A DNA stretch of 64,000 bases from positions 2,914,001 through 2,978,000 of the forward strand of contig JASFXZ010000008.1 in assembly GCA_032209605.1 (NCBI GenBank), written 5' to 3'. The notes below the pieces were generated by a model. That model was not told the origin of the DNA and did no database searches. It saw only the letters and a program-made list of their open reading frames with translations. This document shows positions 21,170 through 31,404 of this stretch, piece by piece; the stretch's first letter is position 1, and the number at the start of each line of letters is the position of its first letter. Made by a program: the position numbers and the translations under genes. This stretch comes from Mactromeris polynyma. Taxonomy: Eukaryota > Mollusca > Bivalvia > Venerida > Mactridae.

Positions 21170-22380
21170 ATGCATTATTGAATTTATTCAAATCATATTC
21201 CTTAACATTTATGTTCAAAACTTACCCTGATTGTCATCCTGAAATACTCCAATTGCTGCCAACATGGCTGTTTCTACTACGAATAGTAGTTTCAAACAGT
21301 AGCAGTAGTTCCATTACACCATTCCAAGCACTTACAACGTGCAATTCTGGGATCTCATATAATGTAGATCATATTTCATCTGGACTGAAGTACATGGTCT
21401 GTCAATCATGGCTGCAAAAAGAATGACAAATAAGAACTTTGAAGCTACATATAAGAATAGAACTAATAAGAACAACACTTAACAAAAGTATAAGATGGCT
21501 CCACTGCTACTTATGCATTGTATTCAATTAAGTCCTTCTGAATTTGTTCGACATCTTAAAAACAAAGAATAAAACACAGTAATTACCGTTTTATAAGGCT
21601 TGAGCAAAATCAAAAGATGACCAAAAAGTTACAACCCCCCTAAGACCTAATACTTGACCCTGGCAATTAAATATGAATATATCACATAGAAATTTAAGAC
21701 ACAGAAAGTTCAAGTCTATTTGACTGTGTAATGTTTGCCAGTAAAATCTTTCCATATCCTGTCCACGATGAAAGAATCAACTGCAGAACAGGCCCCAAAT
21801 GATATTTACGGAAGTGTGAAATATTTCCCAGAATTGTATTTGTAAATTCATTATGTAAATGAAAAGAAGATGCCAAGCCGTTATCTAGGCAAACGCCGGA
21901 CCAATTCAATTAATCTGTGACTTTTGATATCTGCGCTATGTTATGTAATTGGCTTGCTTTCAATCAAATGGCTGTATTTTGTGCTGAACATTAGAAGAAA
22001 CATTACAGACATATTGGTCTTTCTGTGTGTTAAATTTTTGTTTGATATATATTCATACTTAGTTACAATATCCTAAATATGTCATCCGAGTACTCCAAAT
22101 GAACACACCTCAATGTGTTAGAACACAATCAAACATAAGGTAGTTGTCTGGTTTGAGTGCTGGAAGTCATGGATTGAATCCCTGTCCGAGTCATGCCCAA
22201 GATGTATAAATGGTATGTATAACTCTCTTACTAGGCAATCAGCATATATATACATGTAAAGGATAAAACAGGAGATAAATAGGCTGTGATAAGTATCACA
22301 TTGTGGATATTCAATTCCTGGTGATTCCTCATGAGCTCTGTATATCAAAATATTGGTTGATCATAAATTTGTACCAGTTG
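21170..22380. other. No feature supported
   Basis: Only short frames without motifs; AT-rich. Confidence 0.4.
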
Positions 22381-22382
22381 AA

Positions 22383-22470
22383 GCAAATCAAGGGGAAAGT
22401 GCGCCCGATGTGGGGTTCGAACCTAGGACCACCTAAACGCTAGAACAGTGCTCTACCAATCAACAGGGCA
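22383..22470 (-). mobile_element. tRNA-like SINE module 1
   Basis: On the minus strand: TTGATTGGTAGAGCACTG (A box) and GGTTCGAACCCCACATC (B box). Flanked by AAGTGCGCCCGATGTGG and GTCTAATCCCACAACAC, both matched around module 2. Confidence 0.6.
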
Positions 22471-22556
22471 GATGTCTAATCCCACAACACTACACTTGTC
22501 CTCCTTCAGGCATAAGAGGCTCTACCACCATGGGCTGTTAAACACTGCTTCCACAG

Positions 22557-22675
22557 TAAATCGAGGCAAAGTGTGCAAGATGTGGGGCTCGAACCCACAA
22601 CCCCCTAAACACTGGTACAGTGCTTTACCAAATGAGCTTACCAAGTGGCCGTCTAACCCCCACAACACTTCACGT
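22557..22675 (-). mobile_element. tRNA-like SINE module 2
   Basis: On the minus strand: AGCTCATTTGGTAAAGCAC (A box) and a good T-arm TGTGGGTTCGAGCCCCACA. The anticodon arm is not well formed, so I call it SINE-like and not a tRNA gene. It repeats the layout of module 1 about 175 bp away. Confidence 0.6.
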
Positions 22676-22850
22676 AAGTGAGTAATTGAACTTGTTGTAC
22701 AGGTTATTTGCCATATCCAAGATGATAGCACTGATTAGCAGACAGACATTGTTATGTAGTTCTAATTTAATTGCATTCATATATTTCACAGCAGTCAAAC
22801 AATTACTTTGAGAGCACAGTCTAAAGTTAAAGAGAAAATACGAAAGGGCT

Positions 22851-23132
22851 CAGGCCTTTTTCTGTCCATTTTGGGAAAAAGACCCTTGATAAATTGGGAA
22901 AATTTACATCGTTAAACTTGCCAATTTGAGAAAACTTTAACCGCTTCAAAAAACATTTATGACAGAAGGGACAATAATAGCCACAGTTATTCAAAAAGCT
23001 TCATGATATACCAGGTCACTCCAGTAGATGATTTTTCGCAGGCGCTTTTGATTGGGATTATTTTTCTGATTAGGAAAAACCCATTGGGAATAGGTCAGAT
23101 AGTCGGACCTGTGGGAACTACAGAAAAAGGCA
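22851..23132. mobile_element. CAGGCCTTTTTCTG TIR element, diverged copy
   Basis: Starts CAGGCCTTTTTCTGTCCATT and ends CAGAAAAAGGCATG. Internal AAAAAGACCC, AATTGGGAAAATTTACATCG and TTTTCTGATTAGGAAAAACC match the better-preserved copy at 39,171-39,601. Confidence 0.65.
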
Positions 23133-23523
23133 TGGGGTTACAGCGCAATACCCATTGTTTACATAGACAGACCGGAGCAGTACGCGGACACTTTTTACAG
23201 CATTTTAATAAACTGTGTAAACTCAGCTGTGTTTCAAACCATCTGGTCTTTGTTACTTTTCAGATAAATCCTTGCTCTAAAAGTTATGGGAAATCTTGAT
23301 TGTAAACAGCCCACTTCGCATGCACAGTTTGGCACCGCTACAGTCACGACCAAAAGAATTTGTGCTATTTAACCATGTACTCATACACTTAAAAAAGAAA
23401 TCCCTATTAATGAGGAATCATTTTCAGAGAAGTTCCTTTGATGGTTAATTTCAAGATTTTAAAACCTGGAAGAATGGTGTAAAAATAAAGTCATGTTTTT
23501 TTAGAAACACTAAAAATCTGTCA

Positions 23524-23570
23524 ATGGCGCTACCGGGAATCGAACCCGGTTCTACAGATAAAAAGCCATA
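23524..23570 (-). other. tRNA 3'-half-like sequence
   Basis: On the minus strand ACCGGGTTCGATTCCCGGT forms a perfect T arm followed by AGCGCCA, as in a tRNA acceptor 3' strand. No matching TGGCGCT 5' strand or D arm is found upstream, so it is a fragment, not a gene. Confidence 0.5.
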
Positions 23571-23719
23571 TGTATAAACAGAGAGTGTAAATAAGCGTGC
23601 ATTACAGAGAACACTAAATGGATACTAAAAAGAACTTTAAAATTGCCGTTTATTTTTTATTTTTTATTAAATGGGACTATGCTCTGTGTGGCATAAATAA
23701 GTAAAACATTTGGTGCATA

Positions 23720-24000
23720 ATGCACCAGTCAATTGTAACCACGCCCCCCCCCCCCCAGGTTCGGGGAATAGCGGGGACTTTGACTTTCGGTCCAGCCAAT
23801 CCCAGGTAAAATCCCCGCTCAATGCCCCGGGGGACATCCTAGATAAGGCCCATTCCCCGCTATTTTCGGCGCGAAAACAAAAACAACGCATTCACTCGGC
23901 ACTGCGGGGCCAACTGGACGATAAAAACACGGCCCATTTCCCCCGCTATCCCCGTTATACCCCGGACCTGGGGGGCCGTGGTTACAATTGACTGGTGCAT
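23720..24000. mobile_element. GC-rich MITE with perfect 24-bp TIRs
   Basis: ATGCACCAGTCAATTGTAAC followed by CACG (23,720-23,743) is exactly inverted at 23,977-24,000. The 281-bp element is markedly GC-rich against an AT-rich background and repeats GGGGACTT/CCCCGCT-type words in both directions. No ORF of note. Confidence 0.8.
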
Positions 24001-25389
24001 AACTGTACACATCATGTCATATGCAAACGCCTAAATGATTGATAGTTCAGGAATTGTAACGAAACATTTCTAGCTTCTTGTTGAATATTTTGGCGAGACT
24101 TTGTAAAAATGGCCTTTTAATTATTAAAGCCAGTCAATATTCTTTCTCTTTTATTGATTTAAAGCTAATTTAAACAGACAGCCAAAATGTACTTGTTGAC
24201 TGCAAAAACAATGTTTGTTTACGTTTCTCAACCCGAGTTAAAAACCAGGAATAGTACAAATACGCGTTCGATAACAGATACCGGAAGGAGAACAAGTACA
24301 GTGCGAATAATTGTGAGTAATTTTGAAGTCGGTCAAGAAAGTTTAAATCGTTTACGAAACGCAAAATATGGAAGTGTCCGCGTACTGGTATCGTCCGCGT
24401 ACTGTTCCGGTCTGTCTAATATTGCTAACTAGGTCAGCACCTTACAAGTTACTCAACCAAACAATTGGGTCAAGAGAGGATATGTCATGCAGATTAAAAA
24501 CTAGATAGGTGTACTTAATAAATGTAGCGATTATACTGGCGACTTGAGAACATCAAAATAACAACATTTATAATAAAAATTCAGAAAAAATACTTACAGT
24601 TCTTGCAACCGTTACGCAGTTCAAAACAAAGATGGCGACCCACTGTTAGTGAAAATTGTGTATCGTGGATAACGTGACAGTTTTCAATCTGAATGACCCT
24701 GCTTTATCTCCATGTTTAATTTAAGATTCTTTCAATTCTTTTCACGTACACATTTTAGACGCGTTCCTACAGAAATTTTCAAATCATTTGCATTACATGT
24801 TTGAGTTCAACAGGCACTATTTTTACTATTTTTTACCGCATAACTACTCAATTTACATATCATTATACGCTCGGCTAACCTATGCAGCTGCCAGGGCACA
24901 CTCAGTGTCGATATGCACCGTAGGTTCCTCATGTAATGCGAGGTACTGTACTCAAATGTATTATGGGCATTGTTGTAACCATGAAATATGTGTTTCAGTT
25001 CCAAAACTGTACAAATAAGATAAACAATATATAACGGACTAAATATCGTCAAGTGTTTACGATTAAAAGGCCGGTTTGACTTCCAGTCCAAATTAGTGAT
25101 CACCGCAATTCTAACCGCGTGTACGGTTGGCTTTATAATTCATACGCGTTGAAATCGGACTAGAAAAAAAGTAGATCTTACGATGCTTGCTTTGGATTTG
25201 CGGTACTAAAGACTGCCGGCCTGCGGCCGACAGTCTAAAAATGGTAATTCAAGAAGGCTTATGTCTTATGAAAATTCATCTGAAAACCGGACTTTTAAAA
25301 TTGTCCGGGCAGGGTACCGTACGGTATTTATTGAGTTTACTGTATATAATTAATGTAAACACACAATTTTATAAGAAAAAACAACATAC
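24001..25389. other. No confirmed gene
   Basis: Contains a GC palindrome (GACTGCCGGCCTGCGGCC, about 25,210-25,235). The missing last exon of the C48 gene, with its catalytic Cys, would be expected here or further left but was not found. Confidence 0.4.
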
Positions 25390-25812
25390 TTGTTTAACAT
25401 CAACACTCCAGTGTTTAGGAAAATCTTTTTGCTTTTCAATATAGTCTCTGTAAATAATAGTGTACACATTTTATTTCAAGTTTGCCATCACATATAAAAT
25501 AACAGGTTTGCTACATGTAAAACAAAGTTGAATATACTAACTGCAATTTATGATAATTAAATAACACTAGTAAGGCATAATCTGTGGACTAAGCAACATG
25601 TTGTCTTTATCTGTAATTAAAATTCCCTTGGAAACAGAACAATTTCCTTCTTGCTCCTAGCTACATAGATACCTTGTATAAATAACTTGTAGCGTCTAAT
25701 ACTAAATTGCACTAAATTCCAATAATAAATAGATTATGTCTACTCGACTATAATTGTATTATGAGCTCATTAATAATTCTTAATAGTTTGAAATTAAGAC
25801 CATTTTTACCTT

Positions 25813-26766
25813 AGAAGAATGGCAGATTCAGTGGCAGTGTTGCGGCCAGAGTCCAGTATGTATATAGAAGAATGGCAGATTCAGTGGCAGTGTTGCGGCC
25901 AGAGTCCAGTATGTATATAGAAGAATGGCAGATTCAGTGGCAGTGTTGCGGCCAGAGTCCAGTATGTATATAGAAGAATGGCAGATTCAGTGGCAGTGTT
26001 GCGGCCAGAGTCCAGTATGTATATAGAAGAATGGCAGATTCAGTGGCAGTGTTGCGGCCAGAGTCCAGTATGTATATAGAAGAATGGCAGATTCAGTGGC
26101 AGTGTTGCGGCCAGAGTCCAGTATGTATATAGAAGAATGGCAGATTCAGTGGCAGTGTTGCGGCCAGAGTCCAGTATGTATATAGAAGAATGGCAGATTC
26201 AGTGGCAGTGTTGCGGCCAGAGTCCAGTATGTATATAGAAGAATGGCAGATTCAGTGGCAGTGTTGCGGCCAGAGTCCAGTATGTATATAGAAGAATGGC
26301 AGATTCAGTGGCAGTGTTGCGGCCAGAGTCCAGTATGTATATAGAAGAATGGCAGATTCAGTGGCAGTGTTGCGGCCAGAGTCCAGTATGTATATAGAAG
26401 AATGGCAGATTCAGTGGCAGTGTTGCGGCCAGAGTCCAGTATGTATATAGAAGAATGGCAGATTCAGTGGCAGTGTTGCGGCCAGAGTCCAGTATGTATA
26501 TAGAAGAATGGCAGATTCAGTGGCAGTGTTGCGGCCAGAGTCCAGTATGTATATAGAAGAATGGCAGATTCAGTGGCAGTGTTGCGGCCAGAGTCCAGTA
26601 TGTATATAGAAGAATGGCAGATTCAGTGGCAGTGTTGCGGCCAGAGTCCAGTATGTATATAGAAGAATGGCAGATTCAGTGGCAGTGTTGCGGCCAGAGT
26701 CCAGTATGTATATAGAAGAATGGCAGATTCAGTGGCAGTGTTGCGGCCAGAGTCCAGTATGTATAT
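25813..26766. repeat. 53-bp tandem array, 18 copies, inside an exon
   Basis: Unit begins AGAAGAATGGCAGATTCAGT and ends CAGAGTCCAGTATGTATAT; starts are every 53 bp from 25,813 to 26,714. All copies appear identical. The unit is entirely exonic: it covers the last 57 bases of the C48 Asp exon except three. The 53-bp period is not divisible by three, so stops appear within a few units when read on the minus strand. The unit has no CT dinucleotide, so no AG acceptor exists inside the array on the minus strand. Confidence 0.95.
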
Positions 26767-27474
26767 AGAGTTGGTTTCAACATTCAATACCTATAAAAAG
26801 TAATAATTTGGCAAAATTAATAATGACACATAAAGGGCTGCCTCCACATAATTTTTGAAATATATTGAAGCAGGGGTGAGTAGAATTTTATGTTCAACCT
26901 GTTCACTGATCATTTAACTAGAAAATCTTGGTTGTCTGCATCAAACATGCACATGTCCAATTCTAAATAAATAGCTGTAACCTATTATTTCTATGACAGC
27001 AAAAATATATATGAAAATCAGATAGTTATATCAAGCAGATCAATATGCATCAAATGTAAACTATACCATAATATTCACAATTAGATATACATATCTGCCC
27101 TTAAGTACATACATGTATTGCATGAACATTTATTATTCACATTCATGGTCAATAATTAATTCCTTTTTGAAATAGTTCAGATTGTACTTAAGTTTCTACT
27201 TGTCCACGAACAATTTAAATGAAAAAATACACTTGTCTGGGTACCAAAACAGACCATGTAGAACACCACTGGCATAGGAGTTGACGCTCCTGTGCGGACA
27301 AGACTAGATCATATTTGAACACACAAAACTACATGTAGTAATATTTAGTTATTACATACACGACATAAAACAGCGCAGTAATGTGCTAAAATTAATACAG
27401 TACTTTTGAAAGACAGTTAAAAAAATCAAGAATGCAAGGGAAATTTCTACTTATTTTAATGTTTCCATATTTAC

Positions 27475-27656
27475 CATTAATGACCAGTGATTTCCATGAA
27501 GAACGGCACCAAGACTTTATCTCTTTTCAAATGACTCAGGTTGAAATAATTCTCCGGTCGTCTTTTTTCCCTCAGAGCAGGCATGAAGAAAGTATCAACA
27601 ACAGACACCCAGGAAGGACATGAAGTTTGAATTAATTGAAACTACAAATTCACAAC
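27475..27656 (-). pseudogene. C48 exon with catalytic His
   Basis: Acceptor ATTATTTTTAG before GTTGTGAAT, donor ATG then GTAAAT. The 182-bp exon has two lesions: an in-frame TAG four codons after the start region (VVNL then stop) and a missing base between VLVP and LHGNHW. Either could in principle be sequencing error; two in one exon argue for decay. Confidence 0.7.
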
Positions 27657-28628
27657 CTAAAAATAATTTATGTTAAATTAAATTAACATTATGCATATAC
27701 AATATCTTGAAACATAACTAGACTGTACAGTCATGATGGCCAATAATGGCAAACTCTACAGGGGGAGGCAGTGAAGTGTCTATGCAATATAAACCTGCAT
27801 CTTAAAAGTAGTGATTACAAATGTATTATCCAACCTTCTTTTACATATTACCAATGTTACAGTGAATACCTTGAGGAGAAAGGTGATCAAATTATTAATT
27901 TCATTTCAAGAGATAAATGAAAGTGTGATACCAGTATTGAATCAAACACTTCATGTGACATCAACAGTTATTACTATCACATTTAATTGTAGGGTTTCAA
28001 ACCAAGAAAATATATGTTTAATATATATAGTTGTTTATACAATATACCATTTTGTTTAACTTGTAAACTACCATACCTGATCATTCAACCAATGGTTCGC
28101 ATTGATGCTGTTTATGTCTCTACGGGTAAAAGTGAATGTGAAATGTCTAGCTACAACTTCATCATCCCATAAACTTAATAATGCACTGATATAAGTCTGC
28201 AGTTCTGCATCTGTTGAGCAATAGGAAAAACATATAAGATAAAAGCTGGATACAAACATAATCGTTATAAACAACAAGCTGTTACTAAATTAATGGCACA
28301 AAACGCAAAAAGTTACAGTAATTGCATGAAGTACAAAGTAACAAATTTTACCAAATAGCGCTTGTAAAAATTACAGTCTACAATGTACACTGCACAACAA
28401 ATCTATGCGCTCTATTTATTGATTTTAAATGTTTGATAGATTCAATAAAATCTTAATACTTTCACTTGTTGCACGATACAATTATAATAGCAGTACTGAT
28501 ACTAAATTTATCAGTAATTATTCAGAAAAACTATTGACTCTCTTAGTTATTGTGATAACCTCTATATATTTCTTTCAATACAAATGTTTCATCACTGAAA
28601 ATTAAGCTATTATTGTCGTTGTCATTAC

Positions 28629-29531
28629 CTGATTCATGCAGTTATTTGATGATAATGTTTGTGTAGACTTTGACATAGACTTTGACATGACTGATAGATT
28701 TTTCCTTTGCATTTTGGCTTTTGTTTTGTGATTAACAAACTCATCAAATTCACTGTGTCTAAATAATCAGTATAGTTATGACTTACAATGGTTTTAAATT
28801 ATAATTGTATTTAAATAACATCATCTTTGTTTAATTTCATGAAATCACAATGTGTACTCATTACAGTTTTTAATGACCATTGCGACAACGTTTGTCACAT
28901 AAAACTAAGCAATATGTCATCTGAATAAAAAATATTACCTACCATCAGTCATTGTACATTCTGAGAATGGATTCAAAACCTGAAACAGGAAATTATTGTA
29001 CATGGGATAATTCACAAAATGCATCAACTTTCTATCAATTTCAGAGAGTAACATGAATATTGGAAACCATACAAGACAGCAAAAATGGCCATAGATTCAT
29101 GAATTCTTCTTTACTATTGTCGATTGTTTTTGAAAAACAAAACTGACATTTGTAGATCACTGAACTCTTTGAATGGATTTCCTGTTATGGTCATAAATGG
29201 TAACATTTCTCCAATGCATCATCTCCAATTTTTGCCAGCAAAGTTAGGTAAATGAGTAGTGCATTGAACTGTTCTGCAAGTCTCATATTAAATTATGATC
29301 ACTCGACTTAGAAAGAAATTACATGTTAAGTTTCTAATTAGTTGTATAATACAGCTCCATCCAGTAATTGAAACAATTCTGGACAGACCAGGTAAACTTG
29401 AATAACTTAATCACTTTAATCATGTTTAATGCCTTCTAATTTCAGTAAAATAGTTAATCTATTCTGTAAATGAAGAAATGGAGAAGATACTGTACCTGAA
29501 TCCTTTGATAATACACTATGTAGCAATTGTT
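28629..29531 (-). other. Three candidate upstream exons of the C48 gene
   Basis: Minus-strand segments bounded by AG and GT: 29,531-29,496 (CGTTGCAG then 36 bp then GTACAG; could read QLLHSVLSKDS), 28,979-28,939 (TGTTTCAG, 41 bp VLNPFSECTMTDGR, then GTAATA) and 28,758-28,629 (TGATTATTTAG, 130 bp HSEFDEFVNHKTKAKMQRKN ... NNCMNQ, then GTAATG). Small exons with good sites look real, but the phase from the 130-bp exon to the next exon at 28,210 is not open, so an exon or a base is missing. All three are repeated at 37,166-37,131, 36,614-36,574 and 36,393-36,264. Confidence 0.4.
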
Positions 29532-29639
29532 CTGCAACGAAAAAAGAAGAAAATCATTAAATTAATAGCAAACAAATATGCAACTTCTACTAATCACTCT
29601 CTAAGATTGATTCTTATGCTCCTATGTTACTAAACAGTG

Positions 29640-29765
29640 ATTGCCCCTAATTTTATGGAAATTTGAGCTAATGGATCAACTAAGCCAAGGAAGAATTCAA
29701 ACTTTCAAACTTCTAATTAGGAGTCAGGTTCTCTACCGCTTGAGCGCCACATTTCTCTGGTTAGT
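29640..29765 (-). mobile_element. tRNA-like SINE, also at 37,275-37,400
   Basis: Minus strand TGGCGCTCAAGCGGTAGAG resembles an A box (Leu/Ser-type D arm) and AGTTTGAATTC a decayed B box. Present in both copies of the duplication. Confidence 0.45.
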
Positions 29766-30301
29766 ATTGTAACAAATAACTGAATTTACCTTAATTCACA
29801 TGAAACAACATAATTAATCCTTAATGGACATTATACTGTCCCCATAATGATCACATCAACACCTATACAATTTGATACTTAGGTTTTGATATCGAATATT
29901 AATTTTAACAATTGGAGAATATTGCCATAAATTACACTAAAATAGATATAATAACCAATTTAATTTTGCAGACTGCTGCAAGAAATACAGTTATAATTAC
30001 ATATTAAATTAAATTAACAGAACTTTAAAAACTAACCATGTATCTGAAAAAAGTTCATCACATTTGTTTCAATTAAAAGCATTTTTTACATAAACTGAAA
30101 ATAATACTCATGTGAACCTTAAAATAAATAAATATGAATAAATATCATAAATGATTTAACAGAAGTGTTTTCATGTCTGTAATATGAAACAATCATCTGC
30201 CTTTTTCTGCTTCCATGGGAAATGTTACTTAAAAACTAATGATTTCACATTGATCAGTCAGACTATATCATATAATTATGCTCTTTGGAGTTTTATTTAT
30301 A

Positions 30302-31036
30302 CGAGGGTCATGCAAAAAGTTCTGTCACTGGGTTCGGATCTCTTAAGTGCTACGTTTTATCAAAACTATTTTCATTACAAACCTTCAAAGTATTCCCCCT
30401 TTACTGAAACACATTTGTGTAACCTTTTTACCCAATCGCGAAAAGCAGATAAATAGTCTTCTTTTGGTATCTGTTGGAGACACTGATAAATGGCGCTGCC
30501 AGGAGAACTTCTGGACTTATTTTTCTATCCAGAAAGCATTTTCTTAAGCCTTGGAAATAAAAAAAAGTCACAGGGACTCAGGTCAGGTGAATTAGGCGGA
30601 TGGTTTACAACTTCCACCTTTTCAGAAGCCAAAAAAGACTTAACAACCTCGCACTTGTGAGAGGAGGCGTTGTCGTGTATAAGATGGACTCCTGACCATC
30701 CTTGGCTTGGACGTTTCTTATTGTAAAAACTCTTTCACTTTCTTCAGTACAGAGTTCTTGTAGAATCGTCCAGTGACTGTATGACCAGATGGACAAGGCT
30801 ATATCTTTCACCGACAATCGCGCATCCTGTTCGACCACAACTTTTACAGCAGCGATGTTTGCCTTGGAAACAGAGGTTTTAGGCCTACCAGAACGGGTAT
30901 CATCTTCGACAGATAATTTCCCAGATTTAAAAGCTTTAACCCACCTAAAAACTGTGCGCATTGAAATGGCCTGAGGTCCATATATACCACACAATTCATC
31001 AAATATCTATATCAAGCTTAATGCGGCATTTAATAT
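30302..31036 (-). mobile_element. mariner deletion derivative, truncated copy
   Basis: TIR CGAGGGTCATGCAAAAAGTT starts at 30,302 after TA. It is the same as the complete copy at 37,937-38,909 up to base 31,036, where it is cut and LINE-associated sequence starts. Its right TIR is absent. Confidence 0.9.
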
Positions 31037-31221
31037 TTGAGTTTAAATTTGGTATATAACGATATCTTATTTACAAACAAGATTATGAATAGATTATGAA
31101 TAGATTAAGAGTAAATACGAAACATAGTGTGAACACGTCAGGTTCTTTGATATTAAAAGTAAGTATCAAGATACAACCTATTTATCTTTAAGGTAAGCAC
31201 TCCCATATATATAGATCCTTC
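31037..31221. other. 185 bp between duplication and LINE tail
   Basis: Unique, AT-rich sequence (TTGAGTTTAAATTTGGTATA at its left end) between the mariner breakpoint and the (CATAA) tail of the LINE. It contains a short tandem GATTATGAATA. It may be 3' flanking sequence carried along by LINE read-through. Confidence 0.5.
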
Positions 31222-31404
31222 ATTACATAACATAACATAACATAACATATAGTTTATTGGCATAAAATATTACATAAATATAGCCAAACAAACAAATAAA
31301 CAAATGTACATGTATAAGTGGTGAAAAAGTTTTTGTTCAGGAACAAGATTTCATATTTGGAAGTAAGTACATGTATTAACAGTATTTTCAACGTATTTAT
31401 AGTT

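Larger units (their letters stand above)
25390..28210 (-). pseudogene. Ulp1/SENP-like C48 cysteine peptidase gene, broken
   Basis: Four exons with consensus splice sites read right to left. 28,210-28,077: AELQTYISALLSLWDDE ... FTRRDINSINANHWLNDQ, the start of a C48 fold (compare the TRRDL...WLND signature). 27,656-27,475: FDTFF-like VDTFFMPALREKRRPENYF, then the catalytic His in HGNHWSLM. 26,790-25,810: VLNVETNSIYILDSGRN with the catalytic Asp in LDS. 25,447-25,390: RDYIEKQKDFPKHWSVDVKQ. Exon phases fit from the second exon to the fourth. Defects: TAG in place of the expected aromatic near 27,640, a one-base frameshift near 27,508 just before HGNHW, and 17 extra copies of a 53-bp block in the Asp exon. 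No Cys-containing exon found. These enzymes cleave SUMO-type isopeptide bonds; related domains also occur in transposon-encoded proteins. Confidence 0.75.
28444..31036. repeat. 2,593-bp direct duplication, left copy
   Basis: From AATAAAATCTTAATACTTTC to GCGGCATTTAATAT this is the same as 36,079-38,671 at a constant offset of 7,635 bp; no difference was noticed by eye. It holds candidate exons, a SINE and most of a mariner copy. The left copy ends inside the mariner element, where LINE-associated DNA begins. Confidence 0.97.

Noticed and set aside
22557..22640. Functional tRNA gene
   Set aside because: T arm is perfect, but the anticodon and acceptor stems are not formed and a sister module shares SINE flanks.
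24590..24660. First exon of a minus-strand gene ending in a GTAAGT donor near 24,598
   Set aside because: The donor-like ACTTAC and a CGCCAT motif are suggestive but no downstream exon was found, so it is not listed as a gene.
30184..30456. 90-codon plus-strand frame duplicated at 37,819-38,091
   Set aside because: It overlaps the mariner end antisense to the transposase remnant; its duplication comes from the 2.6-kb repeat.
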